Positions 49,586 to 61,894 of a DNA stretch of 64,000 bases are shown piece after piece (position 1 is the stretch's first letter; every line of letters begins with the position of its first letter). The notes under the pieces were generated by a model. The model ran no database searches and was not told where the DNA came from. It was given only the letters and a program-made list of their open reading frames with translations. A program made the position numbers and the translations under genes. This DNA comes from Miscanthus floridulus (Eukaryota; Streptophyta; Magnoliopsida; Poales; Poaceae): assembly GCF_019320115.1 (NCBI RefSeq), contig NC_089591.1, forward strand, positions 22,112,502 to 22,176,501, in the 5' to 3' direction.

Positions 49586-51389
49586 TGTTGGTACGAAATT
49601 TTGTCCCATGTCGGGGCACACGAGCAAGCCAGAAGGGTCTGCTCGATGGAGCTATAGATCTGCCTGGCTTCAACAGTAGGGATGGTCGATCCTACGTACT
49701 CCTCCCAGGATGTGCCAAGTCAATTTCACCCTGTAATGACAAGGAGAGAAAGCTAATTAGTAATTTAAGGCGGAACATGTCGGTGTTGCTAGACAGTCCC
49801 GAATGTGCAGCTCTAAGAGCCGATGTGGAAGGAAATCGACTAAATAGTTGATTCCAGCATACTCATAAGAATAAATCAGTTAAAGCTCATGGAGTTGTGG
49901 AGGAAACATCGATTATCATTCAGGATGAATATTGTTATTTAGACAAATATTAGTCAATGGTAATAGGATGTCAACAATAATTAGTTTAAGCTAAGCCAAT
50001 GACTACAAGTAACCAAATCCCTTTTCATATAAAAAAAGTAGCTCATCATCATTTAACCATTTAATAGAGATAAATCTAATGAACATATTAGATCTTATCT
50101 ATCGTTATGACTAGTGGGGCATGAGGCAGAATCATGTAGGTCGTAGAAGCAACGATAAATTCGACGACCCTAACTTATTACTAATATCAGTGGGGCATGA
50201 GGCAGAATCATGCAGGCCATAATACAATAATAAGATCATGGGGCTAACACATCTTTCAACCTATCTTTACTTCAACGGTCTCAGTGACATGAACTGCATA
50301 TGTGAAAGCACTCAATATCGGCTAAAACAACCGATTAAGGCATAGTGCATAGTTAAGGTCATGCCCTATCAGGAACAAATCTACCAAGTAATGATCCCCA
50401 CTCCATGGTGCTAATAGTGGGGTATGAGGCAGAATCACACAGGCCATGATAACGGGCCATGGAACAGTTTTCATTAGCCAATAGATCTATTCAAGACCAG
50501 ACATACCTTAACCGCACACTATGCATGATCAAGATTGACATAAAACAACTAATAAAACATGTCCCTTCATTTAAAGTGTAGATTAGATCGGTTTAGATTA
50601 ATAAACAATGAATTAAATATGATATAAGGCCGATCTAGAAAAATCCCAATCGGGCGAAGTGATATTGCTATAATTAAGTAAACAACGAAAGCAATAAGCA
50701 ACATCGGTAACTTAATGAATCTATCCGAAGGACGCTACCCTTAGATAGAGCTGATAACTTGACCTTAATCTAGTTCGAGTTGTGGAGGTCGACCAGATCG
50801 ATGCATTTGTACTTGAACTAAACAAGAGTCGATAACTAGCTTATACCAGAGTCATAGTGGAGGTTGACTGGATCGATGTAGCTGTACAAACAGAAGTATA
50901 AGCCATGATGGTACTTATAGACAAGCCGGAGGTCAGGCCATACCGATGCAACCCTACTCGCTGAAGAACTCATCGAGATCTACTCTACTCCTACTCCTAA
51001 GGGGTGGCTAGAGCCAAAAAAGTAAGTAACTTGTATTGGATTGATTATGTGCCCTCTTACAATAGCTAGGGTCTAATATTTACACCCAGAACCTACGCAT
51101 GATTCATACTTGAGCATGACTCATTACAATCTTCAACATAGAAGAAAACATTCCTAATTTAAGATAACTTGGACCATAATCTTTCCCTTTTTGTAGAGTC
51201 TGATATGTAATTTCCTAGCGCCAACCGTAGCTCATCATCGCAATCTGCTGACATCATCCAAAGAGACCCAATTCCAGAGTCGTATCTAAGTCAGCTAATA
51301 TCGATCCTTATGCAATCGATTCCTTGATTCGACACAATTTTGGAAGCTTTGAGTTCCTGCGTTTTTCTCTCCAAATTTTGGTGTAAACA
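49586..51389 (-). repeat. Element D 3' LTR
   Basis: 1,804 bp; pairs with 60106-61894. It contains three copies of a motif around ggggcatgaggcagaatca (50116, 50190 and, as a variant, 50423) and many gccgat/atcggc words. No ORF of note; 51308-51628 on the minus strand is chance. Confidence 0.9.
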
Positions 51390-51405
51390 CATGCCCCCCA
51401 ATTTT
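51390..51405 (-). other. Element D polypurine tract
   Basis: Minus strand AAAATTGGGGGGCATG directly upstream of the TGTTTACACC start of the 3' LTR. It fixes D's orientation. Confidence 0.8.
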
Positions 51406-51509
51406 GGGATAAAAGTGATTTTATTCCAAAATTCCTATTTATTTGTTTACCACGCCGCAACTGTTTTGCTTTGAGATATATGTGCGACTCCTGACTTCCC
51501 GGGCTGAGT

Positions 51510-51516
51510 CTTATAT
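51510..51516 (+). promoter_or_regulatory. Candidate TATA box of the antisense PMD gene
   Basis: TATATAA, 178 bp before the ATG at 51694, in the internal part of D just outside the LTR and followed by a CT-rich leader. The antisense gene may therefore have its own promoter. Confidence 0.5.
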
Positions 51517-51693
51517 AATGTCCCAATAGTATCTTTTCTAATTCACTCAGGCCTGTTTGCTTTCCCCTTCTTTCTCGAGCAAATCTCAACAACCGATGCC
51601 ATAATTGCCAAAGCTTCAACCCTAGCAAATCTTCTACCCCATCAAGCTCTTATTCAAGCGGTCTTCCTTAGATTCACATCTACCTTGGTGGTA

Positions 51694-54600
51694 ATGGCGA
51701 CCAACAACCATGTCCCTGAGGTATGCTTTCAAATTCCCATTCTCAAAATGTCAGTTGCTACCCTGCACTTCCTTTGTCCTCAAATTTATTTTATCTAATT
51801 TCTAGGAAATGAGGAATGAAATCTTGATTCCATCAGCTGTTGCTTCCAATGTCTATTTTCTTGGACCTATGGGTGACCCTGATCCATCTGATTTCATACA
51901 TTAAGAAACCAACCAAATCCCCTTCAAATAGTCTATAGTGGACTCATCCTCCTAGAATATCAAAACCCCCTTCAGAAACTGGCCTAAAATGCCCAAGGGG
52001 TGGAGAAATTGGATTTCGTAGGGTATTCGAGAAAAAGGGCGGAGATTGGGAGGTGTATGATTTGTAATCAATGTTTGACACTCTCGTTGTCCAGGATGGA
52101 GAGGAATGATTCACTCTTGATTTCCGCATCCTATTTCTGGTCCAATGCTCTGAATGCTTTTGTCTTTGGTCATGGTCTGATGACTATTATTCTGGCCGAT
52201 GTTTACATGTTGACCGACCTTAGGATAACTGGTTTAGTGCATCCTTATGAGTACTTGAGTGCTGGCTCAAAGAAATTAGCCAAATATCAGAAGGATGGGC
52301 AAGTTATATTCTAAACTATATTGGAGACGAATCGACTTTAAGTGAAAGGGAATATGTGGCCTTTTCTAAATATGTGGTTGGAGAGATTCATCTTCTGTGG
52401 GTCATCTTGTGGTCTGACTTATAATAACAAACTCATGGCAGAGCATCTAGCAGTAGGAAAGGACATCCCTCTTGGAAAGTATCTACTAGGAGCTACTTAT
52501 CATCTGATGTACTAGGTAGCCGCACAATTACTAAAGAATGAACCAGTGCATACCATCAGTGGCCATTGGTGGTTGATACAAATGTGGCTCAACCTATATA
52601 TGCATAAGATTGTAAGGCCTGATCTTAGAAGCCTAAGTTTCCCTTCCTTAAACTTTGATGAGGAATATAGAGGTGAAGAAGGAAGAACTCAGTAGTGCAT
52701 GAGCTATGGTGAGGATGCATCAGCCATAACAATTGATATCGATATTGGCCATCTTTTCAAGAAGTTTTACAGAGGGTTAGATGCAGACATCCTGACTTGG
52801 TTACCATATGATGATAATGAGAATGTTGAGCTAATCTTCCCATTCAAATTTCAATTTGAGTCAGGCTATTCGAATGAGGCGGTGGCTGCAATTTTTAATT
52901 CCTTCATCAAGGCCCTGCGTTCTTCCTGCCGAATTTTGTCATGGTCATGGCAAAATGGCTATAGGCTCTTCCCTTCAGGCAACCTCCCAACTTATGAGTT
53001 CTATAATCCATCTTTCATAGCCTGTCAGCTTGGCTATGGCTAGCTCCCCCCTCAATTGTTCTTCAAAAACATATTGAAGCCAAGAGAAGACATCCAGTGA
53101 GGTGATGGAGGCCTCCAGAGTTTTTTAGTTGGGATCGGATTTTACTTCCCTTTGCGTGCACGACTAGGATCAGAGTCAGCTCCTCTTCCACTCTCTTCAA
53201 CTCCTAGGTGGCAAGAATGGTACTCCCATCTTTTCTACGGGTTGGTCCATCCTTTGTGTATATCCCTAGATGGGGAATTTGCTTCTGACAAAGAGGTAAC
53301 TTGCCATTTTTTAAGAAAAATTATTTGATGAATTCTCTCGCCAACTATTCTAACCGACCCTTCTTAGGACATTGAATTTGATCCTCCAAGCTTGGATAGG
53401 AAGGGGCGTCCCATAGACTATCAGCTACCATGCTCGGTTTTAAGAATAGGGTCGGCCGCACCTTCATTGAAGAAATTGATGAAGACTCATGCTGCTCCCA
53501 TGATTGTGACTTATCAATCTTCCAAGCGCAAGATGGTTCAAGGGGCCTCTCAAAAAGCAATCACTAGAAAAAGACTTCATAGGATGAGACCATCAGCTAC
53601 TCAAGGTAAATGATCCATATTCTCCTTGAACTGACGTTCAACTTCTGATCCTGTTCTTTCATAGTTATCGAGCATTGCGTCCCAATATGCGCTGGGTGCG
53701 GAATTGTTGTCCCCAGCAGCTTGATTTAGCACCAACTGAACCTCCATCAGTTGATCCTCAAAAGGAGCCGATTTTGGTTGAAATAACCAATGCTTCCATA
53801 GTAGCAGAAAATGTGAGTTTCATCCATGATGCTTGTCAAAGTATTTTTTTAATTTCTTGATTTACTTAGTTTTTTCATCTTTCATTTGACTTCTTAGCAT
53901 GCTAGATACTCCCTAAGGCAATATCTATGCAAGAGTAGGATCCTAACAGTCCACTTAATGACCCTGTCGGTGTCGAAGGTGATCTTGCTGCTGTCGACAC
54001 TCAGATTGCCGATTCCCCAGTTCAGCACATAAGTGATGGTAAGGAAGTTATATGTTCAATTTATTTTCTCTGCAAAAGCATGAGCTAAAAATCTTTCCTG
54101 ATGTTTGCAGATGTTAACGTTGAGAGTCCATAGCTGATTCAACCAAACATCATCGTTGCATCATCAGGTATCCCTTCACCTCAAAGAGAGGCTATCATGG
54201 AAAAGGTATTGCATTCATCTCGCCATTCATTTCATCATAAACTAATCCAATCCTCTTAATCAAGATTCTCATAAATTTAGGCATTTTATCTTCTAGCCCT
54301 AAGACACTCTTCCAATCTTGAGGAATATCTTGATGAAGATGAAACTAGTTTATCAGCCACCTCCTCCAAGGAATCATTGCCAGAAGAGACCAAAAATCAA
54401 CTAAGAGATGTTCTACCAATGCTTGAGAAGAATATATCCGATTTGGTCCAAGACACTGATCCAATGCATAGTCTTCTTGGCCATTAAGGGTAATCCATCC
54501 CCAACTCTCTCTAGAGTCTTGTCTCCTTTATCTATCTTTGAAGATCAGGCCCTAAAGGTAAAATAGGCTCAGATGAATCTATTTGATCATGAAACTTTAT

Positions 54601-54970
54601 TGGCCAAGGGGAACTCTAACAGGTAAGAGGCTAAAGAGCTGACACAGTTGATTGATCATTTGAAGAACTCCTCCCTTAGTATTGACCTAGAACTATCTCA
54701 ACTGGAAGCTAGGCATGCGGATCTTGAGAAGGAGCTAGAAAATATGAAGGTTGTCATTGATCATCATAAGTCGACCCTAGCTCAAATACCTGATGCCATC
54801 CAACAAAAGAAACATGGAACTGCTAGCCAAAGTTAGAGAAGGCAGAGCCATCCGAAGTAGCCTTGAGAGCATTCCTAGATGAGTTGAAGAAGATAAACAA
54901 CAGATCGCAGAAGTTGACACCATTCGACTAGAAGTGTTGAAAGCGATCTAGGATGTTCTAGACTTGTAAT
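51694..54970 (+). pseudogene. Antisense gene with plant mobile domain and introns, carried by element D
   Basis: Plus-strand gene opposite to D's gag. Exon 1 (51694-51720, MATNNHVPE) is joined through a GT-AG intron (51721-51805) to a long exon. That exon encodes a plant mobile domain: FWSNALNAFVFG, MTIILADVYMLTDLRITG near 52130-52250, and ISGHWWLIQMWLNLY near 52555-52600. More GT-AG introns fit at 53296-53367, 53606-53664, 53813-53897, 54039-54110 and 54206-54280. The C-terminal part (54640-54830, LSQLEARHADLEKELENMK) is a coiled coil. Stops (52312-52314, 52690-52695, 53041) and at least one frameshift before 52000 show decay. PMD proteins include Arabidopsis MAIN/MAIL1 and many transposon-borne relatives. 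The function here is unknown; the family call is good, the exon map approximate. Confidence 0.7.
51721..51805 (+). other. Intron 1 of the antisense PMD gene
   Basis: gtatgctttc...atttctag, 85 bp, AT-rich with a pyrimidine-rich end. Joining the flanks keeps the frame open (…VPE then EMRNEIL…). Confidence 0.65.
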
Positions 54971-55395
54971 TCATGTATCAACATATGTCTTGTGTAGAAC
55001 TAATGGCAACCATACTTTCTGTTGTCTCGCTGTGTTTCTTTATTTTGGCTAAAGAGTCGATTTGAAAATAGCTGATTCTAGACTTTCAATCCTAATCCAA
55101 TTAAGTCTGAAAACACTGGCCTTTATTAAGAGAACCCTTTGATTTTCTACCCTCAATCGCCCAACACCATATTCTCTTTAGCATTAGTGATGCGGCGCTT
55201 CACCTTCCATTAATTGTGGTTGCCTTTTGCATGTCCTGAGGTGTCTACCTCTTCGCTCTATGGCTTTAAATACCAGCCGAGGGCTCTAGCCTTGAACACA
55301 TCTGCACTCACAACTGCTCCTGTTCCTTTGCACTTCTCCACCCTCGTAGAACTTTGTAGCGGCTTTCCTTCCTTCTTGTAGATCTAACCAACTTC
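54971..55395 (+). other. Intergenic region and promoter candidate of second antisense gene
   Basis: No ORF. It contains ggctttaaatacc near 55263-55274, a TATA-like site, followed by a CT-rich leader up to ATG 55396. It probably ends the transcript of the first antisense gene and starts the second. Confidence 0.4.
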
Positions 55396-56264
55396 ATGGC
55401 CGACTGAGGACAACCACGGCAAGCGTGCGGCAAAGGAGGTCCTAGAGGAGAATATGCCAGTGAACCAGCGCCTTCGACGCATGAGGTGACATCGACATCT
55501 TCTATTTGTGATGATGAACTATTCTAATTTGTCTATAGATTCATTTTGGATGATAGTCTCCGTCCTCTTCCCAGGACTGGTGAGCCTTCTGATGTTGCAT
55601 CTTCTACGCCGGCCTCATCGTCGGATTATTCCAACTCCTACAACAGCGACGATGCCCGGTGTTTTCTTCTTGAGTGGAGGGTGACTCAGAATCGCTATGC
55701 TAAGGTGACTTGGGAAAATGGCCAGCTTGAGATCCACCTCGAGGTCTCTTAGACTGCCCTTCATGTGGCCGAGGAGGAGGCTAGTGCCATTTGAGCAGTG
55801 GCTGGCTGAGTCTGACGCCGTGGTGGTGGGTAAGATGAGTTCCATGAATGCTTCTATTCTAGTTTCCACTGTCTTTATGTTGATAGTTCTTTTGTTTTAT
55901 GTGATCGTCAGCCCTGATAGTGCAGTTGGAGTCCCTCCAACTAGGGGTGAACACAGCTGTGGACGTCATTAATGCTTGGGGTCCCCTCATCAACGCTCGC
56001 CTCCAAGACATTCTAGCCCACGTTTAGGAGATCGACCTCCATGGCGTTCGTCATGGCGCATCAGTGGCGCTAATCGTGGTGCAAGTCCAGACTGGGTATG
56101 AGCTCCATGCCATGGAGACCAGCTTCTTGATGGGCGATGGCCCTGAGGAGCATGAGGATTTGCTTGAGGAGTTTGTCATCATGGCTGAGGCCATCGTGGA
56201 CACCACATCTGCTCAGGTTGTGCTAAATAAGGTCTTCGATTTGTTTATACTTAGGGCAAACTAA
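55396..56264 (+). pseudogene. Second antisense gene in element D (unknown family)
   Basis: Plus strand, starting MAD at 55396 with an immediate stop at 55405. Likely GT-AG introns lie at 55486-55538 and 55830-55911. The encoded parts are a Ser/Pro-rich region (SSTPASSSDYSNSYNSDD), a short helical piece (LLEWRVTQNRYAKV), and a C-terminal region that continues after the second intron and ends with LIVVQVQTGYELHAMETSF and EEHEDLLEEFVIMAEAI before the stop at 56262-56264. I recall similar C-termini in extra ORFs of grass Tat-type elements, but I cannot name a domain. Several stops suggest a pseudogene. It ends about 480 bp from D's protease, tail to tail. Confidence 0.5.
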
Positions 56265-56742
56265 TGAATGAAACCTTCTGTTCTTTCATGAATGTATCTT
56301 AGTGCAATGCCCCTGTATGTGTCATGAATGTCTTTGTTTTTGTTTTTACTCCGGAGGCGACACATATTGTATCGGCTTTTATATATTCAAAGATCTTTAT
56401 TTTTTGAACTAGAGGCGATACCTTTTGGTACCGGCTATTAGAGCCGATGACTAAACGAATCGGCTATCAAGTATTGATCAAATGCTAGGATAACATCCCT
56501 TTAAATATTTTTCATCGATCGCTATTGATAGGTTGCACCAGAACTTTTCAGACCAAAGGTTAAATGATCAATCGATCTAGGCCAAGCATCTCATTAAGTG
56601 AAACAAAACTTCCTTTAATAGATCTATCAACTCTGAATTGCACTTATGATTTGACTTAGCATTCACATACAGTCAGCCTAAGCCTAGGACCAATGCTTGT
56701 TCTTCCTTAATCCAATGGTCGACATGAAACCATGATTATTTA
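56265..56742. other. Tail-to-tail spacer between antisense genes and protease of D
   Basis: About 480 bp of AT-rich non-coding sequence with repeated atcggct/agccgat words (56380-56470). In a complete Tat-type element the RT, RNase H and integrase would follow the protease here; none is seen. Confidence 0.6.
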
Positions 56743-57380
56743 TCAAAACAAACTCTTAGAGCCAATTGCTTGGATCGGCTGTTGGCCTTGATTACTGATC
56801 TTAATGAAGCCTCCTTCCCATAACTTGCTAGAAAAGCATTCAAAGTCTCCTAGTTCCCAAAAGACTGGATCAGCTGTTGCGATACTCATAGACTCATCAG
56901 CGTGAACCAGCTCGACATCATCTTCATGCCATTGAATCAAACACTGATGCATGGTCGATGGTACACAATAGTTCACATGAATCCAATCATGGCCAAGGAG
57001 CAAACTATACAACCCTTTTCCATCAATGACGAAGAATGTGGTGAGCAGAGTCTTACTCCCGATTGTTAGTTCGACGTTCATTGCCCCCCGGGTCTTAGAT
57101 GCATTACCCCCAAAGTCCTTAAGTATCATGTCAGTCTCAATCAGATCTCCTGGTCCCTTGCCAAGCTTACGAAAAGTGGTGTAAGGCATGAGATTGACAG
57201 AAGCACCTCCGTCCACCAATATCTTGTTCATTGGCTTCCCATCAACCAAACCTTTTACATATAAAGCCTTTAAGTGCAGATGCTTGACTGGTTTATCAAA
57301 TATAGCCTACTATATAACTGTCAGCTTGGCAACTATCTCCTCATACTCTGATTCATCAAAATCTAAGTAAACTTCTTGAT
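56743..57380 (-). pseudogene. Element D protease (Tat type)
   Basis: Minus-strand aspartic protease. The open part is 56743-57249 (168 codons). The active-site segment reads ILVDGGASVNLMP (D-G-G in place of the usual D-S/T-G; Tat-type elements commonly have this), followed by LGHDWI near the flap end. The upstream part to 57380 is in the same style (HLHLKALYVKG) with a stop. It would cleave the gag polyprotein. After the domain the ORF ends at 56743 with no RT attached. Confidence 0.85.
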
Positions 57381-57959
57381 CTGTCGGAGCTCTAAACTCT
57401 GATGGCAATAGAAAAGCCATTTGAATATTAGCCGATGGTTGCCTTCTATCGGCTGTTTGCTTAGCACGCCATACTTGATGTTTACTAGATGCTTAAGCCT
57501 GTTCCAACTCTCTGTTCCTTAGGCGTTGCACCCTTCTCTTCTGGCTTCTTGTCAAACCTCCTAGACACCATTGGCCTTCCTACCAAACATATTATCTCTC
57601 ATTACTTTCTTCTTCATAATCAGCCCAGTTTTGATCAACATCTCTTTTTCTAAGCTGATTATGAACACTTCCATTTTTAGACGTCGATCCATGTTATTAT
57701 GATGATATGCACCTTGAGCATGGATAGACCGGCGGTTGGCTTGAGATTGCCTAAATTCCCAATACTGATCAGCTACACTCTAGACAGTTATTCCTGGTAG
57801 ACAATTTCAAACCTTCATTCCAGCAATGTCTGAAGAAAGGACAATTCCAATGGGATTTAGCTTGCTTTCTTTCGTACCTCTCTTTTTTCCTATTGGTGCT
57901 GGTATTCTTGCTTTTCTAACCAACGTTAATAATCCCTTTCCTTCTGCCGCTACCATTTA
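57381..57959 (-). other. Decayed gag-protease linker of element D
   Basis: Minus-strand coding remnant with several stops and no stretch longer than a few dozen codons. It joins gag and protease and has no separate gene. Confidence 0.5.
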
Positions 57960-60104
57960 TTCAATAGAATTCGAGATGTGACCCACTGCTTTATCACCCC
58001 TTCTTTTGATGTTTCTCCCTGCTCATATCAGCTCTTTTGTTTGTCACAACATCTTCTAATTTCTCTGTATTCGTCAGCCGATATTTGCATCTCGAGATCA
58101 ACTGCTCTGGCTTCTCTTGATTTGGTTGATGTCAGGACCTTAGTCTTTCCTTTGAATAGCCTAGCATTGACCATGTTTTGATCTCCTGGGAAAGGATTAT
58201 CATCAACTTTTATTTTCCGAGGCGTATCAAATTTGAGTCTTCCTTGTTGAATAGCCCTCTATATATGCTGCCAGAAAATTCTATAGTCATTAGTGGAATG
58301 AGAAATAGCGTTATGAAACTTGCAGAACTTCTTATTCTTCAACAGATCAGGGGGCAACATAACATGATTATCGGGCAACTTGATCTGTCCCTTCTCAAGC
58401 AAGAAATCGAAGAGCTTGTCTGATTTTGTGATGTTAAAGTCATAGCTCTCCTTGGCTCCTCTTCCCCAAGGATTTGGCACCATTACTGTCTTTTTGCCCC
58501 AATTCCATTTAGCCACGGCAACCTCTTCTTCTTCATCTTCATAGCCATCATCGACTAAATATGGATTATAAGCTTCGGTCACTATGGTACTCTTCTGGAA
58601 TCGGGTATCTCTGCGCATATTCTGGAATTGGCTATTGATGCTACCACTCGTTGAGCCAATTGACCCAAGTTGTTAAATTCTTGTCCCAGCAGTTTTTCTT
58701 TCCATGTTAGAAGCATCCCTTGAATGACCAAAGCGGCTACCTGATCATCAGCCAAATTTAATGAGAAGCACAAATTCCTAGTCTCTCATAACCTCTAAAG
58801 AAACTCAGTGCCCTGATTTGGTAGTTTTCTATCTTATAGTTGTCAAATCGGTAATCTTCTTTTCTCTAGTCCCAGTATAAAAATATGTATGAAACTTCTT
58901 TTCCTAGGTCAACCCAATTGGTGATGGAGTTGACTGGTAGTGATGAAAACCATATGAAGGCTGGCCCTGATAGGGACAAGGAGAAGAAACAGACTCGATG
59001 GGCCTCTTCGACGGATGCTTCATGCAACTATGTAAGATATCGGCTGACATGTTCTATTGTGCTTATGTTGTCTTAGCCAGTGAACTTAGCAAACTCTGGG
59101 AGACTGTAATTTGTAGGAAGAGCGATCAAATCATACCATTCTAGATATGGCATTTGTACGAGAAGGTCAACCCTTTTGGCTTCAGACCGAACTGATTCTT
59201 CATTATCTCGGTCACCTTTAGCAACAACTCATCAGCATGTGAATTTGGATTTCTCTGCACTTACTGACCCATCTATGGATTGAAATCCCGTGTGCCTTGA
59301 TACCCTAGATTCAGAATCATGTGAAGGGTGTTATAATCTGTGCCATAATGATACCCCTATGGAATCTCTATTTGTTGGGTCCTTTGCTGGTTTGCTGCTT
59401 GAAGTCTCTGGTTATAGACATTAGGATCTATATCTCTATGGATCCTTTGAATTGATGGTGCTATTTTTTGAGCCAACAACGGTATGTGACCTTGATGTGC
59501 CAAAATTAATCACTTGGTTCTAACCTTGCCCCAGCGGCTGTTGCACATGCTGCATTGATGATCCAGGATTATACTATATCTGATTTGTAGTAACTCCTTG
59601 ACCTTGTTCAGATGAACTCTGAACTGCCTGGACATCATCATTACCAGCTGTGCTGCTTCTTGATGGCTGGTACCGACTTGATTAGTCCCTTAAGTCGATG
59701 GATTTGGAATGTTGTAATAAGCTGGTCCAATCTAATCAACTAGAAACCCATGAAACACCTCTTTCATGGTGTTTGTGGAATGTGTCCAAGAAAGCTTCAT
59801 TATGGCTTGATATGGCATCATGAACAGATTTGTTCATAGCTTCCATGAAGAAACGCCTGTCTTTAGCTTCATCTACATCTGTCTGCCCATGCAATAGAAC
59901 TCTTAGCAGTGGATATTTCTAAACAATTGTATTGTCACATGTTTTGGTGTATGACAACAAACACTTGTTTTGAAACTCTTCTATAGCTTTGCTGATGACA
60001 CCTTTATCTCTATCAGGTAATTCTTCGTAATGTACCATGAGGATGTCGTTGTTGTTGAAAACCAACATGACGATTGTGGGGTCCCACAGGGCATGCCAGA
60101 ACAT
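57960..60104 (-). pseudogene. gag: Element D gag (Tat type)
   Basis: Minus-strand gag starting at Met 60104 beside the primer site. Open pieces are 59919-60104, 58582-58773 (ADDQVAALVIQGML, WKEKLLGQEF) and 58259-58618 (MRRDTRFQKS, an acidic DDGYEDEEEE stretch, WGRGAKESYDF, LPPDLLKNKKFCKFHN). The last has the CKFH...H pattern that replaces a classic zinc knuckle in Tat-type gags. In between, stops and at least two frameshifts occur. The region around 58900-59000 also matches gag on this strand (EKKFHTYFYTG), so the plus-strand frame there is a shadow. Confidence 0.8.
60081..60098 (-). other. Element D primer binding site candidate
   Basis: Minus strand TGGCATGCCCTGTGGGAC, starting with the TGG complement of a tRNA CCA end, seven bases after the LTR end. 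The tRNA is not identified. Confidence 0.5.
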
Positions 60105-60105
60105 G

Positions 60106-61894
60106 TGTCGGCATGAAATTTCATCTCATGCTGGGGCACACGAGCAAGCCGAAAGAGTCTGCTCGATGGAGCTATAGATCCGCTGGCTTCAACGCAGGGA
60201 TGGTTGATCCTACGTACTCCTCCCAAGATGTGCCAGTCAATTTGACCCTACAATTGACGAGGAGAGAAAGTTAATCAGTAATTTAAGGCAAAACATGCCG
60301 GTGTTGCCAAATAGTCCCAAATGTGCGGCTCTGAGAGTCGATGTGGAAGGAAATCGACTAAATAGTCAATTCTAGCATACTTATAAGAATAAATTAGTTA
60401 AAGCTCATGGAGTTGTGGAGGAAAAATCGATTATAATTCAGGATGAATATTGTTATTTAGAAAAATATTAGTTAATGGCAATAGGATGTCAACAATAATC
60501 AGTTTATGCTAAGCCAATGATTGCAAGTAACTGAATCCCTTTTTATATAAAAGAAGCAGCTCCTCATCATTTAACCATTTAATAGAGATAAATTTAATAA
60601 ACATATTAGATCTCATCTATCATTATGACCAGTGGGGCATGAGGCAGAATCATGCAGGCTGTAGAAACAACGATAAATTCGATGACCCTAACTTATTACT
60701 AATATCAATGGGGCATGAGGCAAAATCATGGAGGCCATAATACAATAATAAGATCATGGGGCTAACACATCTTTCAACCTATCTTTACTTCAATGGTCTT
60801 GTAACGTGAACTGCATATGTGAAAACACTCCATATTGGCTAAAACAGTTGATTCAGACATAGCGCACGGTTAAGGTCGTGCCCTATCAGGAATAGATCTA
60901 CCAAGTGACAACCCCCACTCCACAGTGCTAACAGTGGGGTGTGAGGCAGAATCACATAGGCCTTGTAACGGGCCATGGAACGGTTTTAGTTAGCCAATAG
61001 ATCTAATCAAGATCAGACATGCCTTAACTGCACACTATGCATGATCAAGATTGACATAAAACCACCGATAAAACATGTCCCATCATTTAAAGTGTAGATT
61101 AGATTAGTTTAGATTAATAAATGATGGATTAAATAGAATATAAGGCCGATCTAGATCAATCCCAATCAGGCGAAGTGATATTGTTGTAATTAAGTAAACA
61201 ATGAAAGCAATAAGCAACATCGATAACTTAATGAATCTATCCAAAGGACGCTACCCTTAGATAGAGCCGATAACTTGACCATAATCTAGTTGGAGCAGTG
61301 GAGGTCGACCAGATTGATGCAGCCGTACTTGAACTAAACAAGAGTCGATAACTAGCTTATACCAGAGTCGTAGTGGAGGTCGACTGAATCGATGCAGCTA
61401 TACGAACAGAAGTATAAGCCATGATGGTACTTATAGACAAGCTAGAGGTCAGCCAGACCAATGCAGCCCTGCTCACTAAAGAACTCGTCGACATCTACTC
61501 TACTCCTGCTCCTAAGGGGTAGCCGGAGCCAGAAAAGTAAGTAACTTGTATTGGATTGATTGTGTGTCCTCTTATAATAGCCGGGGTCCAATATTTATAC
61601 GTGGAACCTATGCATGATTCCTATTCGAGCACGACTCATTACAATCTTTGGCATAGAAGAAAACATTCCTAATTTAAGATAACTTGGACCCTAATCTTTC
61701 CCTTTTTGTAGAGTTCGATATGTAATTTCCTATTGCCAACCGTAGCTCATCATCGCTATTTGCTTATGTCATGCAAAGAGATCCAATTCCAGAGTCGTAT
61801 CTGAATCAACTGATATCGATCCTTATGCAATCAATTCCTTGATCGACACAATTTTGGAAGCTTCGAGTTCCCGCATTTTTCTCTCCAAAAAACA
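60106..61894 (-). repeat. Element D 5' LTR
   Basis: 1,789 bp; pairs with 49586-51389 but lacks about 11 bp at its outer end. It carries the same three ggggcatgaggca repeats (60630, 60709, 60936). Confidence 0.9.

Larger units (their letters stand above)
49586..61894 (-). mobile_element. Element D: Tat-like Ty3 element with gag and protease only
   Basis: 12,309 bp on the minus strand: 5' LTR 60106-61894, gag and protease at 56743-60104, and 3' LTR 49586-51389. The LTRs read TGTTTACACC...(C/A)ACA on the minus strand, with the polypurine tract TTGGGGGGCATG beside the 3' LTR and a primer-site candidate beside the 5' LTR. I find no RT, RNase H, integrase or chromodomain. Instead the space between protease and 3' LTR holds two plus-strand (antisense) genes with introns. 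The gag and protease style resembles the Tat/RIRE2-like group, which is known to carry antisense extra ORFs. About 30 differences in the first 240 aligned LTR bases indicate an older insertion than C. Confidence 0.85.

Noticed and set aside
50110..50450. Direct repeats in D's LTR as a possible CRISPR-like array
   Set aside because: Only three copies with unequal spacing (about 75 and 230 bp), in a plant LTR; not an array.
58885..59076. Plus-strand 63-codon ORF
   Set aside because: The minus strand here carries recognisable gag sequence of element D, so this is a shadow frame.
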